Below are positions 1-12,340 of a DNA stretch of 64,000 nucleotides, one piece after another (position 1 is the stretch's first letter; every line of letters starts with the position of its first letter). Both the position numbers and the translations under genes were made by a program. Source of the stretch: Trichosphaerium sp. ATCC 40318 (lineage: Eukaryota > Discosea > Flabellinia > Trichosidae); the NCBI GenBank assembly GCA_038496445.1, contig JALMLS010000466.1:867449-931448 (forward strand). Reading direction: 5' to 3'. A model generated the notes under the pieces. It was given only the letters and a program-made list of their open reading frames with translations. It had not been told where the DNA came from and did no database searches.

Positions 1-168
1 GATGCATCAGAATTTGTTTGTACGTGCTTCAGTGAAACTCCCTTCCAAAACAAACCGTTTACCTTTTCGCTAGTGTTCGGTTTACTATGTTTCACAGTAA
101 TCATTATTGCAGTTCTATTAGTTTATATTATCTATTTGTCTTACCGCAAACGCGTACGAAGCGAATAA
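1..168 (+). CDS. C-terminal end of a type I membrane protein (partial)
   Basis: The first 55 codons of the window are open from base 1 and stop at TAA 166-168. The peptide begins with a short Cys-containing ectodomain tail, then a strongly hydrophobic stretch of about 24 residues (FSLVFGLLCFTVIIIAVLLV and following), and ends in a basic tail SYRKRVRSE. That is the usual end of a single-pass type I surface protein with a stop-transfer signal. The gene starts outside the window, so the extracellular domain is unknown. The layout resembles the end of the propeller surface protein at 53229, which also finishes with one membrane helix and a short basic tail, but no sequence homology can be claimed. 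Confidence 0.6.
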   Translation, partial: DASEFVCTCFSETPFQNKPFTFSLVFGLLCFTVIIIAVLLVYIIYLSYRKRVRSE

Positions 169-558
169 CTATGGCACGATTTTTGTTTACTCACTTTAGA
201 AATAAACGCCCTCAACAAACTCCACAGCGTTGGGAAAGATACAGTGAGCGACAAGACGCAATAAAAATGTTGTACAACAATTTTGAGGTTGTTTTGTAGT
301 TTTTTTTTGTGCTGACGTATAATTGGCAACATCAGTTCAAGCGTTACCAACGACATGTGGTGGCGGTTTGAAATGAAAAAAAATACGCAAAAACTGTTGT
401 GAACTACCAAATCAAAAAGATCGGGCATGATCGTACTGTGCGAAGTCGGACTGGTAGTCCAAGAAAGAAACAAGCCTTTGAACAAAAGGAGACTCGTTGG
501 GGAAAAAAACGTACGACTTTTTATAAAATAGCGCAGTCAGTATCAATAGCTCCTCATA
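169..558. other. Intergenic region upstream of glutamate dehydrogenase
   Basis: About 390 bp without a supportable gene. It is AT-rich with a T9 run near 300 and A runs. Short overlapping open frames on both strands have no recognisable domain. It must hold the 3' end of the upstream gene and the promoter of the gene starting at 559. Confidence 0.5.
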
Positions 559-3500
559 ATGAGTCTTTTGTTTACTGGAGTGTCTAGATTAGGCCTACGC
601 GCCAATAGACAAAGAACTGCAGTCGCTACTTCAGCGACTAGCAGTTCGCTTTCCTCCTCGCGGCACCACATTGGAGGTGTTACGAAACCAACAAAGTTCA
701 AGACTTGGACAACTAGGCCAACCTTTTCGATTAGAGGATATTCTTCAGGTATTATAGCGAAACGCGCTTTAAACTAACTATGGGTACACTAGCTGGGCAA
801 TTTTCGGAGCAAGAAGCAAGCATGGTTACTGCTGCTTGGCAAGGAGATTTAGAGGCGGTACGGCGTTAGAAACTCATAGGAGCTTATTCGCAAAAGGTTA
901 AAGCAGCGATTGAAAAAGGCGTTAACGTTAATGGAAGTGATTACGACGGTAGAACAGCGTTGCATCTTGCTTGCGCTGGGGTACGTTTTTACAGAATCTC
1001 GACGCAGATGATTGAATTGTTTTCTTTAGGGACACATGGAGCTAGTAAAGTTTTTGGTAAAAAGTGGTGCCAAGGTTAATATAAAGGACAGATGGCACAA
1101 TACACCACTTCAAGATGCTTTACTTGGCAAACACGACTCTTTGATAAAGTAAGTTCTTTTTTCAACTCGTACAGCCCAACAACTGACGCAATCGTAGGCA
1201 TTTGCGTACTATGGGAGGTAGTATCTCTTCTGCACGCGCAGAGGAAATGCCATCGCTATTTTGTGGCGCTGCAAATGAGGTACGGCTCGTTTAGTTTATT
1301 TTTTTCTAAAATGTGGTAAAAGGGCAACATCGAAGAGATGAACCGTCTCGTTGAAACAGGAGCTGAAGTTGATAAAGGTGATTACGATATGCGTACACCA
1401 CTCCATTTAGCAGTTTCAGAAGGCCACGAACAGGCCGTTAAATGGCTCCTTGATCACGGTATGATATTTTTTTTTACCTTAAGCGTAAAATTCTCTTAAA
1501 TCTGCGAGTGTGCGCTAATAATTGTTAGGTGCTTCACCACAAGTTGTCGATAGATTTGGTTTTACGCCATTGATGGTAGCACAACAAAAAGAGAATTCGT
1601 AAGAGAAATATTAGGTAACCTTTAGACTCACTTTCGGCTTTGTAGAAATTTGGCAACTCTCTTAACACAACATGGCGCAGATGCAAGTGCTTATGACGTA
1701 TACGCTTTCAGACATACTGCTGAATTCCGTACAACACTTGAACTCAGCTTACCTTTAATCGCTGAAAGAGGTATACGCTATTTTTTTTTTTTTTCATTGT
1801 ATTTTTCTAACATTTTAAAAATAGCTGGCTTTGACTACATCGAGGTTTGGGGTCCTACTGCTGATGGTTCTCAGTTGAAACTCTTCCAAGAATGGTTAGT
1901 ATCTATTGTATAGTTAGCCTTGCTAATACTGACCGCGTTTAGCGCTTATTCTCCAGCGTATCAAACTAATATTCAAGAATTTCGTTCAACTCAAGATTCT
2001 TTCAAAGTTAAAAAAGGAGAAGGACTACTAGGTTCTGCATGGACTTTAAGTAAACCAAAGGCTTTCAAAACTATGAAAGATGCAGTATGTACTTTGTATT
2101 TTAACTGCTACATTAATGAATGATTAGAAACTTGGTAGTAGAGGCAAGACAATTGAAGCTATTGGCATGAACTCAGGTACACTTTTAAACAAGAATTGAG
2201 CAATGTGCTCATCCTGATTTTTAGGTGTTATGATACCTGTTAAGGATCAAGGAGATGCCTATTTGGTTCTCGCTTGTTTTACTGAACTTGACACATGCGC
2301 TACTGATAAAAAGCTTGCTGCTGATTGGCCTCGCTTTAGCGTTTTCCTAAATGGACTTATCTCTGCTGGAGTATTCAGAGAAGGTGTACGTGAAACAAGT
2401 TTTATTTTTTTATCATAATCTGACTATGTACACAATAGGAACCGGAGTTTTCTCCTTTAGCAAACAGATTTGAGTATAATATACCATCCAATCAAATGGC
2501 ATCAGTATTTAGACATATTGTACAGCAAGGTGTCTTCTCACCAAGCACAGTTTATGCTGAAGTAGATCAATTTTATAATCTTGATATTCAACCATATTAT
2601 TTCGAGAGATTCTCGGATGTTGTACGTCAAGTGTTGCTTCATACTGTCTTTCTCAAATTTTGGTTCTAACTCAATTTTCAAGACCATTGCAAGACATATT
2701 CATGCGTTTATAGCCGCCAGAAAATTAGCACAAGCCACTGGTGACTATGATAGTATAAAGTTAGAACACCAAAATGTTGTAAGTGTTTGTTTTCTTTTGT
2801 TTTTTTCTTTAACATTGAAACTTTCTCACGTGATTTAGGAGGAAGGAAGTGCTTTTTACATGATTCCATACGAACGCTCTGCTATTGTGCGTATACTTTT
2901 AAACCACACAGGAACCTCACAACGCTTTGTAGGAAAAAGTAGAAAAAGAACTTGAACGTTTGATTGGAAAATTACCTGAGGGCGTTTCGTATACATTGAC
3001 TTGCTTGTCCGACGAAGAAATGGTAAGTAGCTTGATTACCAATACTATAAATATTTACGTATGCTACAGCACATGCCTGGAAGCAGTCAACGATTGTGTA
3101 TGTACATATTTGACTCTGGTGACTATGTCAACCCAAATCCAAAGAAGGGAGAAGCAGAGCTTACTCAGTTATGCTCTAAGAGATTCTTGAAAGAAAAACC
3201 AGAAGAAATCCAAGCAAAGTACGTCATTACCTAAAAGTTGAAAAAAAAAAGAAAAGACAGAGTCATAGAAAAGCTAATTGTTTCTTTAGATACGCAGCTA
3301 TTGTGGATAGAACCGGAAAAAAACTTGCACCAATTATTGAGCAATACGCTGATCATCATCCAGAGGATGGGTACAAACTACCTTCCCTTGCAAAGACTGT
3401 GGTTTATTAACACTTCTTCGTTTTTAGTACAATCCCTATTATGTTTGGATTTAAAAAGACTGTAAGATCATCTCGTTACTTTGCTACTATCACAGAATGC

Positions 3501-6500
3501 TTGCATTCAAGTGGTATTAAAGTATCACGGAAGTTTATTGAAACTTTCTCTAATGACGTTGTCGCGTACAGTTTCTACCTTGACAGGGGAACTCCAAAAG
3601 AAAAGGTACTTTCCGCAGTACTTTAATACAAAGTCTTTGCTTACAATTTTTCTTCAAAGGTACAAGATGTACTAACGATGATTTCACTTATGCACTTGAT
3701 CCCTAATTCTGCTCTCACTGGAGCTTTCTTCAATGGGTACTGTAGTCTTGTATGAACAGTTGTAGTCCAATTAATTGCTATTTAGAGATTTATCTATTCA
3801 AGAATACGCTTATGTATCGTCTGCTGGACGTGTCATCTTCTACTTTTTGAACAAGAGAAGTGAGGAATTCAACTTGATTGCTGAGTCACTCAAGGTATTT
3901 TGTTCAACCCTTGTTACAACTACTTTGATTAATTGTGTACCTTAGCATGATCCTGTAGCTTTAGGAAGACTTTCTCTGTTACAACAACGTCTCAAAGCAG
4001 AGGCAGTATCACAAGGCATGATCTTTGGTACCTGCATGGAGTACAAAGAAATTACATCCAAGATTTACAACAACTTTAAGAAGAAGGTATTGGTTCTTTC
4101 TGTGGTTTAGCAGGCTCTCACTTATTCTTGTTTTTAGAATGCCAGCGATTCAGAAGAGATTAGCAAGCTCATCAGAGAAGAGGTAAGTTGAACGCTTAAA
4201 TAATTAATTAAGAATGATTTATTTTATAGGTTGACTCTCCTTTCCAACGCAGCGTTCTTGAAGCTTTGTTGTTGTTTAATGACTGTGTACAGAAACACAA
4301 TTTCTTCACTTACAGGTAAACCCTCGCTTTTATTGTCTGTGGTCTAATCACTGGTGTAGAAAAGCTGCCATCTGTTATCGCTTGGGTGGCAACATGTGTG
4401 AAGGCACATATGACCCAAAACCATACGGATTCTTTTTCGTAATGGCTTCTGACTTCCAAGGTTTCCATATCCGCTTTGAAGATGTTGCTCGTGGTGGTAT
4501 TAGGATTATTAGATCCAACAGCGGTCAGGTAAACATCTATCATTTGTAACTAAGGCCACGTGATTTTGATTAACTGTTTTAGGTATACAATCACAACTTG
4601 ACAACTTTGTTCGCCGAAAATTATGGTTTGGCTTACACTCAGAATAAAAAGAACAAGGATATTCCAGAGTTTGGTTCTAAAGGTATGGTTTTTTTTATTG
4701 CCAGTCGTTAGGACCCTCGCTAACGCTACTAAAGGTACTATTCTCTTACGTTATGATGCCAAGCAAAAAGGACCTGTTGATACATTCCCTCCTTTCCAAA
4801 AGTATGTATCAGGTCTGCTTGATGTTTGTATTCCAGAGCACCCTGGTATTGTTGATAACTCTGGTAAGACATCACCTATTTGTTTGTTTCTTTTATACTC
4901 ACTTTGTTTTGCCAAGGCAAACAAGAAGACGAGATTCTTTTCTTAGGACCTGACGAGGGTACAGCCGATTACATGGAATGGTAAGAAAATAATCTGTTTG
5001 ACATTTAATGCTTATAAATCTTTACTCTAGGGCTTCCCGTTACTCACAACGTCGTGCATACAAGTACTGGCGTGCTTTTACTACTGGTAAACCAGCTACA
5101 ATGGGTGGTATTCCTCATGATGTTTACGGTATGACTACACGAAGTGTAAGGAAATATGTTGAAGGTTGTCTCGAGAAACTTGGCTTAAAACAAGAAGAGG
5201 TACAACTTTTGTTTATACGTGCTTTGTACAGATTACTAACTATAGTTTTGTATAGACTACTAAGCTTCAAACTGGAGGACCAGACGGAGATCTTGGTTCT
5301 AATGAGATTCTCATGTCAAGTGAAAAGACTATTGGTATTGTTGATGGTTCTGGTGTTCTATACGATCCTCAGGGTATTGATCGTACTGAACTCACAAGAT
5401 TGGCAAAAGAAAGGAAGATGGGTAATAGCTTTGATATGTCAAAGATTGGTGAAGGTGGTTTCTTTGTTGGATTGGAGGTACATGACCATTTTGTCCTTTG
5501 GGTTTTTTTGAAGACAAAGTTACTTAACATGCTTATTAGGACCGTAATGTAACCTTACCTAATGGTGATACTGTAGCTTCTGGTGTTGAATTCAGGTATG
5601 TCAGCTTTTATTTGGTCGTTCTTTATTGCTTTCTTACAAGTACCCTAGAAACACATTCCATTTGAACCCTCTTGCTCAAGCTGATGTATTTGTACCTTGT
5701 GGTGGAAGACCTGGAAGTGTTACATTGCACAATGTTGGTCAATTGATTAACAAGAATGGCACACCAAGATTTAAGGTTGTCGTTGAAGGAGCCAATCTTT
5801 TCTTGACACAAGACGCTAGAATGGTTCTTGAAGAAGCCGGTGTTGTTGTTTATAAAGATGCTTCTGCTAATAAGGGTACGCCCATAGTGTTGTATTTATT
5901 GTATTAACGTGTTCTAGGTGGTGTTACAGCATCTTCACACGAAGTTTTGGCTGCCTTGGCAATCCCTGAAGATCTCTTTGAAACACACATGTGTGCTAAC
6001 AAAGACGGTAAAACACCAGAATTTTATGATGTACGTTGTTTGGGGTTTTCTCTTCTTCTTCTTCTTTGTCGGATTCCATCTTTACTTACTCTATGGGATA
6101 GAAATATGTCAAAGAAGTATGTACTGCTATTGAAAGCAATGCTAGAGGAGAGTTTGATTGCATATGGAAAGGTAAAATAGCCTCAATATGATGTTGATAG
6201 TTAACTTTGTGGTTTTTTAGAAAAAGAACGAAGCGGCGAACCACATTACCTTATTACAGATACATTAAGTGACCGTATTAATAATCTTGCCAATTCTATA
6301 TATGCAGCTGAGTCATTATGGAAGAATGAAGAGTTAAAGAAATCAGTCCTATCCAAGGTAAGTTAAACTTAAGTTTCTTGTTTTTTTGCTAATTGGAATA
6401 CCATAGGCTATTCCAAAATCTCTTCAAGACTTGATTACTCTTGAGATAGTCATGGAACGTGTACCTCCAGCATACCTAAGGACCATCTTTAGCACGTACA

Positions 6501-6586
6501 TTGCAAGCAATTACGTCTACAAGTTTGGTATATCTGCTCCTGAAATCGATTTCTTCACATTCTTGCATGACTTACAACACAAGTAA
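559..6586 (+). CDS. Mitochondrial NAD-specific glutamate dehydrogenase with ankyrin and GAF-like N-terminal domains
   Basis: Large (about 1,300-residue) glutamate dehydrogenase that oxidatively deaminates glutamate to 2-oxoglutarate with NAD. It is encoded in more than 30 exons, with stop TAA at 6584-6586. Exons checked by phase include 559-748, 793-857, 897-980, 1030-1148, 1198-1279 and 1323-1458. The first exon encodes a Ser/Arg/Thr-rich mitochondrial presequence. Exons 793-1740 encode two blocks of ankyrin repeats (DYDGRTALHLA, then DYDMRTPLHLA). Exons of about 1826-2385 encode a GAF-like domain (KKGEGLLGSAW, then GVMIPVKDQGDAYLVLACF). From 2439 on, the protein follows the large NAD-GDH family: RGGIR near 4490, GSKGTILL near 4670-4745 across an intron, and the dinucleotide-binding segment DVFVPCGGRPGSVT near 5683. 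Ankyrin plus GAF ahead of this enzyme suggests partner binding and small-molecule control. That role is inference; the enzyme call is firm. Confidence 0.93.
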
Positions 6587-6891
6587 GCGGTTGAAGTGAG
6601 GATCAGTGTCTTTAACATAAAATTATCAAAGTATTTACTGTATGTACCATTACGTAATAGTAGTACCTCTAAATACCATTTGGATATTCAAATAAATAAA
6701 TAGAAACAAGCCTTTACAAAAGGAGTTAAACGCAACATGTCGAATCGTTTACTTAATACCAGTCTCTTGACTTAATTCTGCGGCCGATTTTCGCTTGTTA
6801 AGCATACCTGTTGTTGTCCAAGGCTCAAACAATACTTATAGTACTATTTGATATTGATTAGACGTCTTTTGTATTAAATAACTATTAGATT
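6587..6891. other. Intergenic region between two mitochondrial-protein genes
   Basis: About 305 bp between the GDH stop codon and the next start codon, both on the + strand. AT-rich, with no coding exon recognised. It should contain the GDH polyadenylation region and the promoter of the 6892 gene. Confidence 0.5.
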
Positions 6892-8207
6892 ATGCTTCGC
6901 GTATTTGCTGCTACTCCTGGACGCGCTCGTGGCGCTTTATCAGCGCGCAGTTACCATGTTATTTCGTCTAGGCGTAAATTCAACGTCAAAACCGCCAACC
7001 AGCGCTCGAATGTACGACGCAGCGACAAGGCAGTGTCATGTCGTTATTATGGATTTTTTAGTGGTGAAGGCACGTAAACACTCATCTCACGCATAGTAAC
7101 GCATTTATAGACCAGAAGAACGAAACCGCTACTAACAAAACTGAAGCTGAACCAATTACGGAAGAAACCATTAGCGAAGCCCGTGTAGTAAATATACTTC
7201 TAAAAGATCCTTTCCTAAGACCATCAAACGAAGACAGCATAGTAATTTACACCAAAACGTCAGTAGACTCGAACCGCCTAATGCTGCCTCTCATGTGGCC
7301 TCTTATGGGTGTAGTAATGACTGGTGTTACAGAAATAATGTTTCCTGGCATTAACGTGTACAGCGAGTACTTTGTACGTTAGTAGAAGGCGTAAAACAAA
7401 CCACATCCGTGACATCTCAGTTAAACGTCAAACTTTATTTGTTTTTAACCCTGACGCTCACCACTATCTTAGTTGGCTTTCTACCTTGGTATGGGTGTAT
7501 CTAATGGCCTTATTAACAGCGCGCATGCTGTTAAGATTGAATATGATAGAGCGGAGAAGGTAGTAGCCGTAACGACTTTTAAACGCACCTATTTCTTGGG
7601 TCTTATTGCTAATTTACTCAATGGTGATGCTACATTACGCGATGAGAAGAATCTTAAAACAAAAAAGATACCTCTAGCAGAGTAAGGATTTTTTTTTGTT
7701 TTCAAGAACAGCTTGTTTTATGCGCTTAGATTGTATTATTTATTCTGTACTTATACTATATAGCTTTGTCGTAGATATTAATAAGAGATCTAAATCAGTA
7801 ACACAGCTACTAGAGGATCACTATGAAAAAAAAGGTTAGTTCTTTGTTTATGACATTTCCGGGTTTTTTTTTCGTCCGCCAAAGTCAAGAACTTTAACTC
7901 CCTTTGTTTCCCACCCTTTTTAATTGATGATGTGATGTCATACTCATTATGTTTAGTTACACAACCTTTCACCTTTCACCGTGCAATTCAAGGGAGCGTG
8001 ATACCTATCATTGGGTTGGCATCTAATCTTGAAGATGTTTTTATTGATGATCAAGCTCTATCTTATGTTTTGAGTGGAGATGATTTACCTCAAGATTTTG
8101 AACCTGATTTACAAGAAATTCTTAAAACAAATGAACCAATAGAAGATACAAGGGACAAACGTGGTAATAATAGTGATGACAAAGCAAACAATGAAAAAAA
8201 AAACTAA
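6892..8207 (+). CDS. Mitochondrial two-helix membrane protein, TMEM223/TMEM186-like
   Basis: Spliced + strand gene, ATG 6892 to TAA 8205-8207. The N-terminus (MLRVFAATPGRARGALSARS) is Arg/Ala/Ser-rich without acidic residues, a typical mitochondrial presequence. Next come an acidic linker (exon near 7110-7370), a hydrophobic helix (LMLPLMWPLMGVVMTGVTEI), a second helix from 7473 (LAFYLGMGVSNGLI), and a matrix-type domain ending in an acidic, Lys-tipped tail at about 8000-8204. The exon joined at 7973 reads QPFTFHRAIQGSVIPIIGLA. The arrangement helix-loop-helix followed by a hydrophilic domain with a VAVTTFKRTYF strand resembles the TMEM70/186/223 group of inner-membrane assembly factors, but this is a shape-level match only. 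One intron near 7072 would be only about 23 nt in the simplest model, so that junction is uncertain. Confidence 0.5.
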
Positions 8208-8521
8208 ACAAAGGAAAAAAAACCGTGCAAGCAGCACTTACACAAGTCTCACTCACACTCGCTTTTTATCCCTTGAAATTTCCTGAAAATCCAATAATTA
8301 TGTGCTCCGATTACATCATGATGACGTTTGCGCTGTGCTTGTACCTCATGCAATGTAAAAAAAAAAAGATAAAACAGAATTTGTTCTCACTTTTGTATTT
8401 TTATCACTGTACAAAACAGACAAGGATTATGAGAAAACAGTATTATTAAGGACTATTTACAAGTTCGATACAAAATGATATGATAATGAAGGTGACTTTA
8501 ATCTTATTTTGACTTTGGAAG
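8208..8521. other. Convergent intergenic region
   Basis: About 310 bp between two genes whose 3' ends face each other. A11 and T runs are present and no exon is recognised. It is expected to hold the two transcription end sites. Confidence 0.5.
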
Positions 8522-10157
8522 TTACTCAGGTACATATCCAGTAAGCTAAAGACCATTAACAAACTAATGAAGATAACAAAAAAAACGGGAGAAAATTACC
8601 TCAGAACACCACTTCCAGAAGGCATCATCTTGAATTGTAGTGCTTTTTGTGCTTGCCCAGCTATAAATTAAAGTTAGTTTAATCAAATATAAAATACGCT
8701 GAAGAGTGTTACTGAGACCAAAAAAATAAAGTAACAAACTTACCTTAGATGCTTTTGCTCCAGTTGCCTATCTCTAAAAAACTCTCCATTGAAGCTCTTT
8801 TTCAAATTATCTGTAGCAGCTACAAGAAAAGGATAAATAAACAAAACTATTAAGTCAACAATAAAAAACATACCTAGCCAGCAAATAGTGTCGGCACCTT
8901 GTTCTGGTGTTCTGAATTTATTCTAAGAAAAAGAGTCAATAACAATACATCCATCGAGTTTGTTTTGTTGTAGAGTCGCCAGTTTTCTTTTACTTGACAT
9001 TGACAAACGTGCGACACGTTTCCGCGGGTGTTTGGATTAAAAAAGCTATGGAAATTTGAAAAAAAAAAAAGTACCTTGAGTTTCTTGTAGAAACCAGGCA
9101 TAGATCTCTTTACGCCAGGTGTCTCTGCCCATCCTGGGTGCATTGCATAAAATCCAATACCTGAGCTTCCATATAGTTCAGCGAATTTTTCTGTTAATAC
9201 AAGCTGATGGCGTTTTGTTCTAGATTTCTTTGATTAGAAATAAATCCAAGAAAATCCAAAAAAAAAACAAAAGAGAAAAAAACATCCATTGTCTTCTTAC
9301 CTTGCGTATTGTTTTGTGCCATTGAAGTTCCTTGGGTTTTTAGGTTCATAGTTATCTCTAATCAAAAGTTTCTCTGTAAGAGCGCCACCAGATGTTACAA
9401 AAATGACACTAGAAGAAAAGTCAACACAAAGCAAAAAAGGTAAAAAAAACACCCCAAAAACATTGTGTAACACTCACCGTGCATCATCACTCTTTGAGAG
9501 CACTGGTATTAACAAATGTGTTAATAGATAATTAGACATGCTATTAATTGCTAATGTAGACTCCATTCCATCAATCTCTGCTCTGTTTTTGACCATAACA
9601 CCTGAATACAAACTGTCAGTTTCTTTCGCTTTTTTTTACTTTTCATAGGCTTGTAAGATAATAAAAAATATCTTGGACGTACCAGCATTATTGACTAGAA
9701 CGTCTAGAGGTGTATCGGCGGTTGTAAAGTCCTCTACAAATTTGCGAATTTGAGCAAAATTCCCAACGTCACAAATGTGGAGATGGACATCATCGTTGCC
9801 TGTGTCCTCTATAATTTGATCTTTTGCGTCGTTTCCACGCTTTTCGTTACGGCAAAGCTGAGTAATGTTAGATAACGTTTAAACGTAGAATTATACCATA
9901 TGTACGGTTCCTCCCTGTTGTGCGAGGAAGTGGGCAGCACTAAAACCAAGGCCAGAGTTCGCTACAAGTTGTTTTTCCGATTGTCGGAGAAATTAAAGTA
10001 AAAACATCCATAACATACCTCCAGTGATTAAGAATGAGCGGTTTGTTAACTTTTTAGCTGATAGGTCTTCCCAATCGCTTTTAGCTTCAGCTTTCTCATA
10101 AGATTGTCTTGTAAAGGAGGAGAATCCGTAATAAAGAAACTGTCCGGTCGCTAGCAT
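8522..10157 (-). CDS. Short-chain dehydrogenase/reductase, DHRS12-like
   Basis: Minus-strand gene, ATG at 10155-10157 (MLATGQFLYYGFSSFTRQSY) and stop at 8522-8524 after GYVPE, in about ten exons. The order of motifs matches the DHRS12/SDR40 type: RSFLITG and ANSGLGFSAAHFLAQQGG (Rossmann TGxxxGxG, split by the intron near 10015), LCRNEKRGNDAKDQI, LDVLVNNAG near 9690, AINSMSNYLLTHLLIP, VIFVTSGG near 9400, and FYAMHPGWAETPGVKRSMP near 9110-9180, which is a DHRS12 hallmark. It most likely reduces a lipid or steroid-type carbonyl using NAD(P)H; the substrate in this family is not established. A short hydrophobic N-terminal segment may give membrane association. The call rests on motif order along the whole length. 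Confidence 0.88.
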
Positions 10158-10618
10158 AGTTTCAAGAGTTATGTAAATTTATTTCACCGACTTTGGTTGA
10201 CTTAGCGAATTCTGTTTCAAAAGGATAATCTATTCTCCGACAATGGTAATAATGGCTCTTATCTACAAGTATAGGTAGGTACACAAGACAAAAGCTTAAG
10301 ACGTTAGTGTTAATAATGAGGAATCTGACATGCTACAGAAACATCCTAGTATTGTTTTCACTGCGTAGACAAGGTTAATGAGAGTATAATAGCGTGAATA
10401 TGTTTATTCTTAAAGATTCTATTTTCACATCAATAGTACACTGTGATATGCAGAATATTGTACCAAACTGTCGTTCTTTCAAGATCATTTTGTATTGGTC
10501 TGCCTATTAAACACTAGGAGTCCGGTCCTTCTTCTTGTTCATTCCGAAAAACGTACACAAAGTGCACTGTATCTGTAGTAATAGTAGTGTCCTAAAGTAC
10601 TTTTTGTAAGTCGTAACC
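10158..10618. other. Intergenic region
   Basis: About 460 bp between the start of the DHRS12-like gene and the end of the next minus-strand gene. Open frames here are short shadows. No repeat or RNA gene was seen. It should hold the DHRS12-like promoter. Confidence 0.45.
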
Positions 10619-11610
10619 TTAACCCCAACTTTTTTTGGATTGGTTAATGTAAAAACCACAGTCTGCGTTTGCGTAAGTAGAATTGTGGCCCACACGTTCA
10701 GCATCACCAAAGAAAGATTCACTATTCTCCTGATTCCACTCTTCTTTTACAGGTTCAGCGAATGCTTGCAACACAACTACATTTTGAGCTAAAGGGACTT
10801 TCATAAGAGGATTGTCCTGATAGTCGCAAGAATAATCGCCTATCCAGCATTCTTTCTTGATTAAAAACACACGTAAGCATAGAAACCAAAGGAATTAAAT
10901 TAAAAAAAGAGAATAAAACTTGTCGTGCAGAAATAGTGGCGGGTTTTTTTTAACTTACTTGATATTTGCTAATGTAGTTTTCCCAAATATCGGATGCTGA
11001 TAACACCCTAGTAGTAATAGGCGTTGCAGTAACTGAGAATCCTTTGGCTTTTTTAATAAGTTGAGAAATAATCGCATCTCGTCCATGTAGAAGCGGGCCA
11101 GACTCATTCTCAAGTGACTTAATACTATACATAAAAATCAGAAAAATAAAGGAAAAAAAGTATACAAAGAAACGAGTACCTGTATTAATTCTTAAGCAAT
11201 AAGATCATACCCTTCGGTTGAGGGTCTTTTGCTTAGTAAGCGATTTGGTATGAGCCTTTAAATGGAGGCATACTTTGTCTGCTAGAGATGCTAAGTAATT
11301 AAATTCATTGTTATGTTCTTCTATAGCGTCTTCGCCATAAATAAAGCATTCTGGAGCAGCTTAGATTATTAAATAGCATAAAGTACATCTAGACCTTTTG
11401 ACAGTGATAGTAAAAATTATCAGTTTTCTATTCTTACCAATTAGATTTAGAATAGAATATTCGCCTTTTTTCCAACTCTTTGCCTTGGTAGACGCACCAA
11501 TAGCTGACACATTCTGTACGTTACTGTGTTAGCAGCTAATTCTCTGTTGATGCGAGTACATACATCCTTATAAATGCAGCACGTGATTGGTTTAGTAAGT
11601 TAACACCATT
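10619..11610 (-). CDS. Orphan protein, helical N-terminal half, no family recognised
   Basis: Minus-strand spliced gene with stop TAA at 10619-10621. Readable exons, in order of translation, encode a piece starting NVSAIGASTKAKSWKKGEYS (about 11461-11510) and a helical, charged stretch rich in Glu, Lys and Leu (about 11225-11365, EDAIEEHNNEFNYLASLADK). Then come IKSLENESGPLLHGRDAIIS (about 10960-11115) and a last exon, 10619-10862, containing ECWIGDYSCDYQDNPLMKVP and ending in KKSWG. The start codon could not be placed; it should lie near 11560-11640. The helical part could form a coiled coil or BAR-like dimer. The last exon is richer in aromatic and acidic residues and looks globular. No named domain can be supported. 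It shares a divergent promoter with the cytochrome b5 gene. Confidence 0.5.
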
Positions 11611-11844
11611 GCTAGTTCTTGGTTCCACGTGTTTTTTTTTTGTTGCAAAGCCGGCAGTTACTTTATGGCAGAGACTTCTTAAACTGTTAACAACATGTGA
11701 CTTATGCGCGAGCCGTCAACGGCCTACACAAGACTCTGTTCTAAATTAAAGCGGAGGACTCTTGTCTGACCTTACATTTTATATCCCTTGAACATCACTT
11801 GTACTCACTATTGTTAAGAGTAATACGTAATCAGCATCAACTCA
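11611..11844. promoter_or_regulatory. Divergent promoter region
   Basis: Short gap between the minus-strand orphan gene and the plus-strand cytochrome b5 gene, so both promoters must lie here. Two CACGTG hexamers occur at its edge (about 11579 and 11626), candidate bHLH/E-box-type sites. Function is inferred from position only. Confidence 0.35.
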
Positions 11845-12340
11845 ATGGCTGAGGAGAACAAAAAACGCATTGATGGAACGAGAATGAAAGTACCTTTGGC
11901 AAAAGGCAAGGGATTAGCGCAATGGATGCGTTTAATATCCAAAGAGAATAATTTGACAGGTATTGAGACACTTCGCACTGTTTAAAGCCTGTTCGATATA
12001 AAAAGCGTTTTTAGGCGTAAAGAGAGGTCCAATCACTAAGGAAGAGGTTAAGAAGCACAAAACAGACGAAGATTGTTGGATTATTTTGAACGGTAATGTT
12101 TACAATGTTACTGAGTACCTAGATTACCACCCTGGAGGTACAATCACTGCTATAATTTAGTTTATAATTAGTCCGCTTTTACAAACTCCTAACACTTCTT
12201 CAGGACGTCCTAAATTAATGATGGCAGCCGGGAAAGATGCCACCAGCTTATTTAACAAATATCACGCTTGGGTGAACTACCCCTTGCTACTAAAGCCGTG
12301 TCTGATCGGCCCTCTCGATAAATCAGCACCATCAGCGTAA
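11845..12340 (+). CDS. Small cytochrome b5 domain protein, CYB5R4-type haem domain
   Basis: Three exons, ATG 11845-11847 and stop TAA 12338-12340, giving about 120 residues. The N-terminus ([17 protein letters not shown]) resembles the leader before the b5 domain in NADH-cytochrome b5 reductase 4. The core has [19 protein letters not shown], the first haem-ligand motif YHPGG (split by the intron starting near 12139) and the second ligand His in [10 protein letters not shown] near 12255. The protein stops right after the b5 fold ([18 protein letters not shown]), with no reductase or membrane anchor, so it is probably a soluble electron carrier. Partner enzymes are not evident nearby, although the DHRS12-like reductase is 1.7 kb away. 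Confidence 0.9.

Noticed and set aside
1640-1659. A 20-bp match (TTTGTAGAAATTTGGCAACT) between the GDH gene and 40892-40911
   Set aside because: The match stops at once on both sides and is only an intron end plus a few AT-rich exon bases. The encoded frames differ, so it is probably chance.
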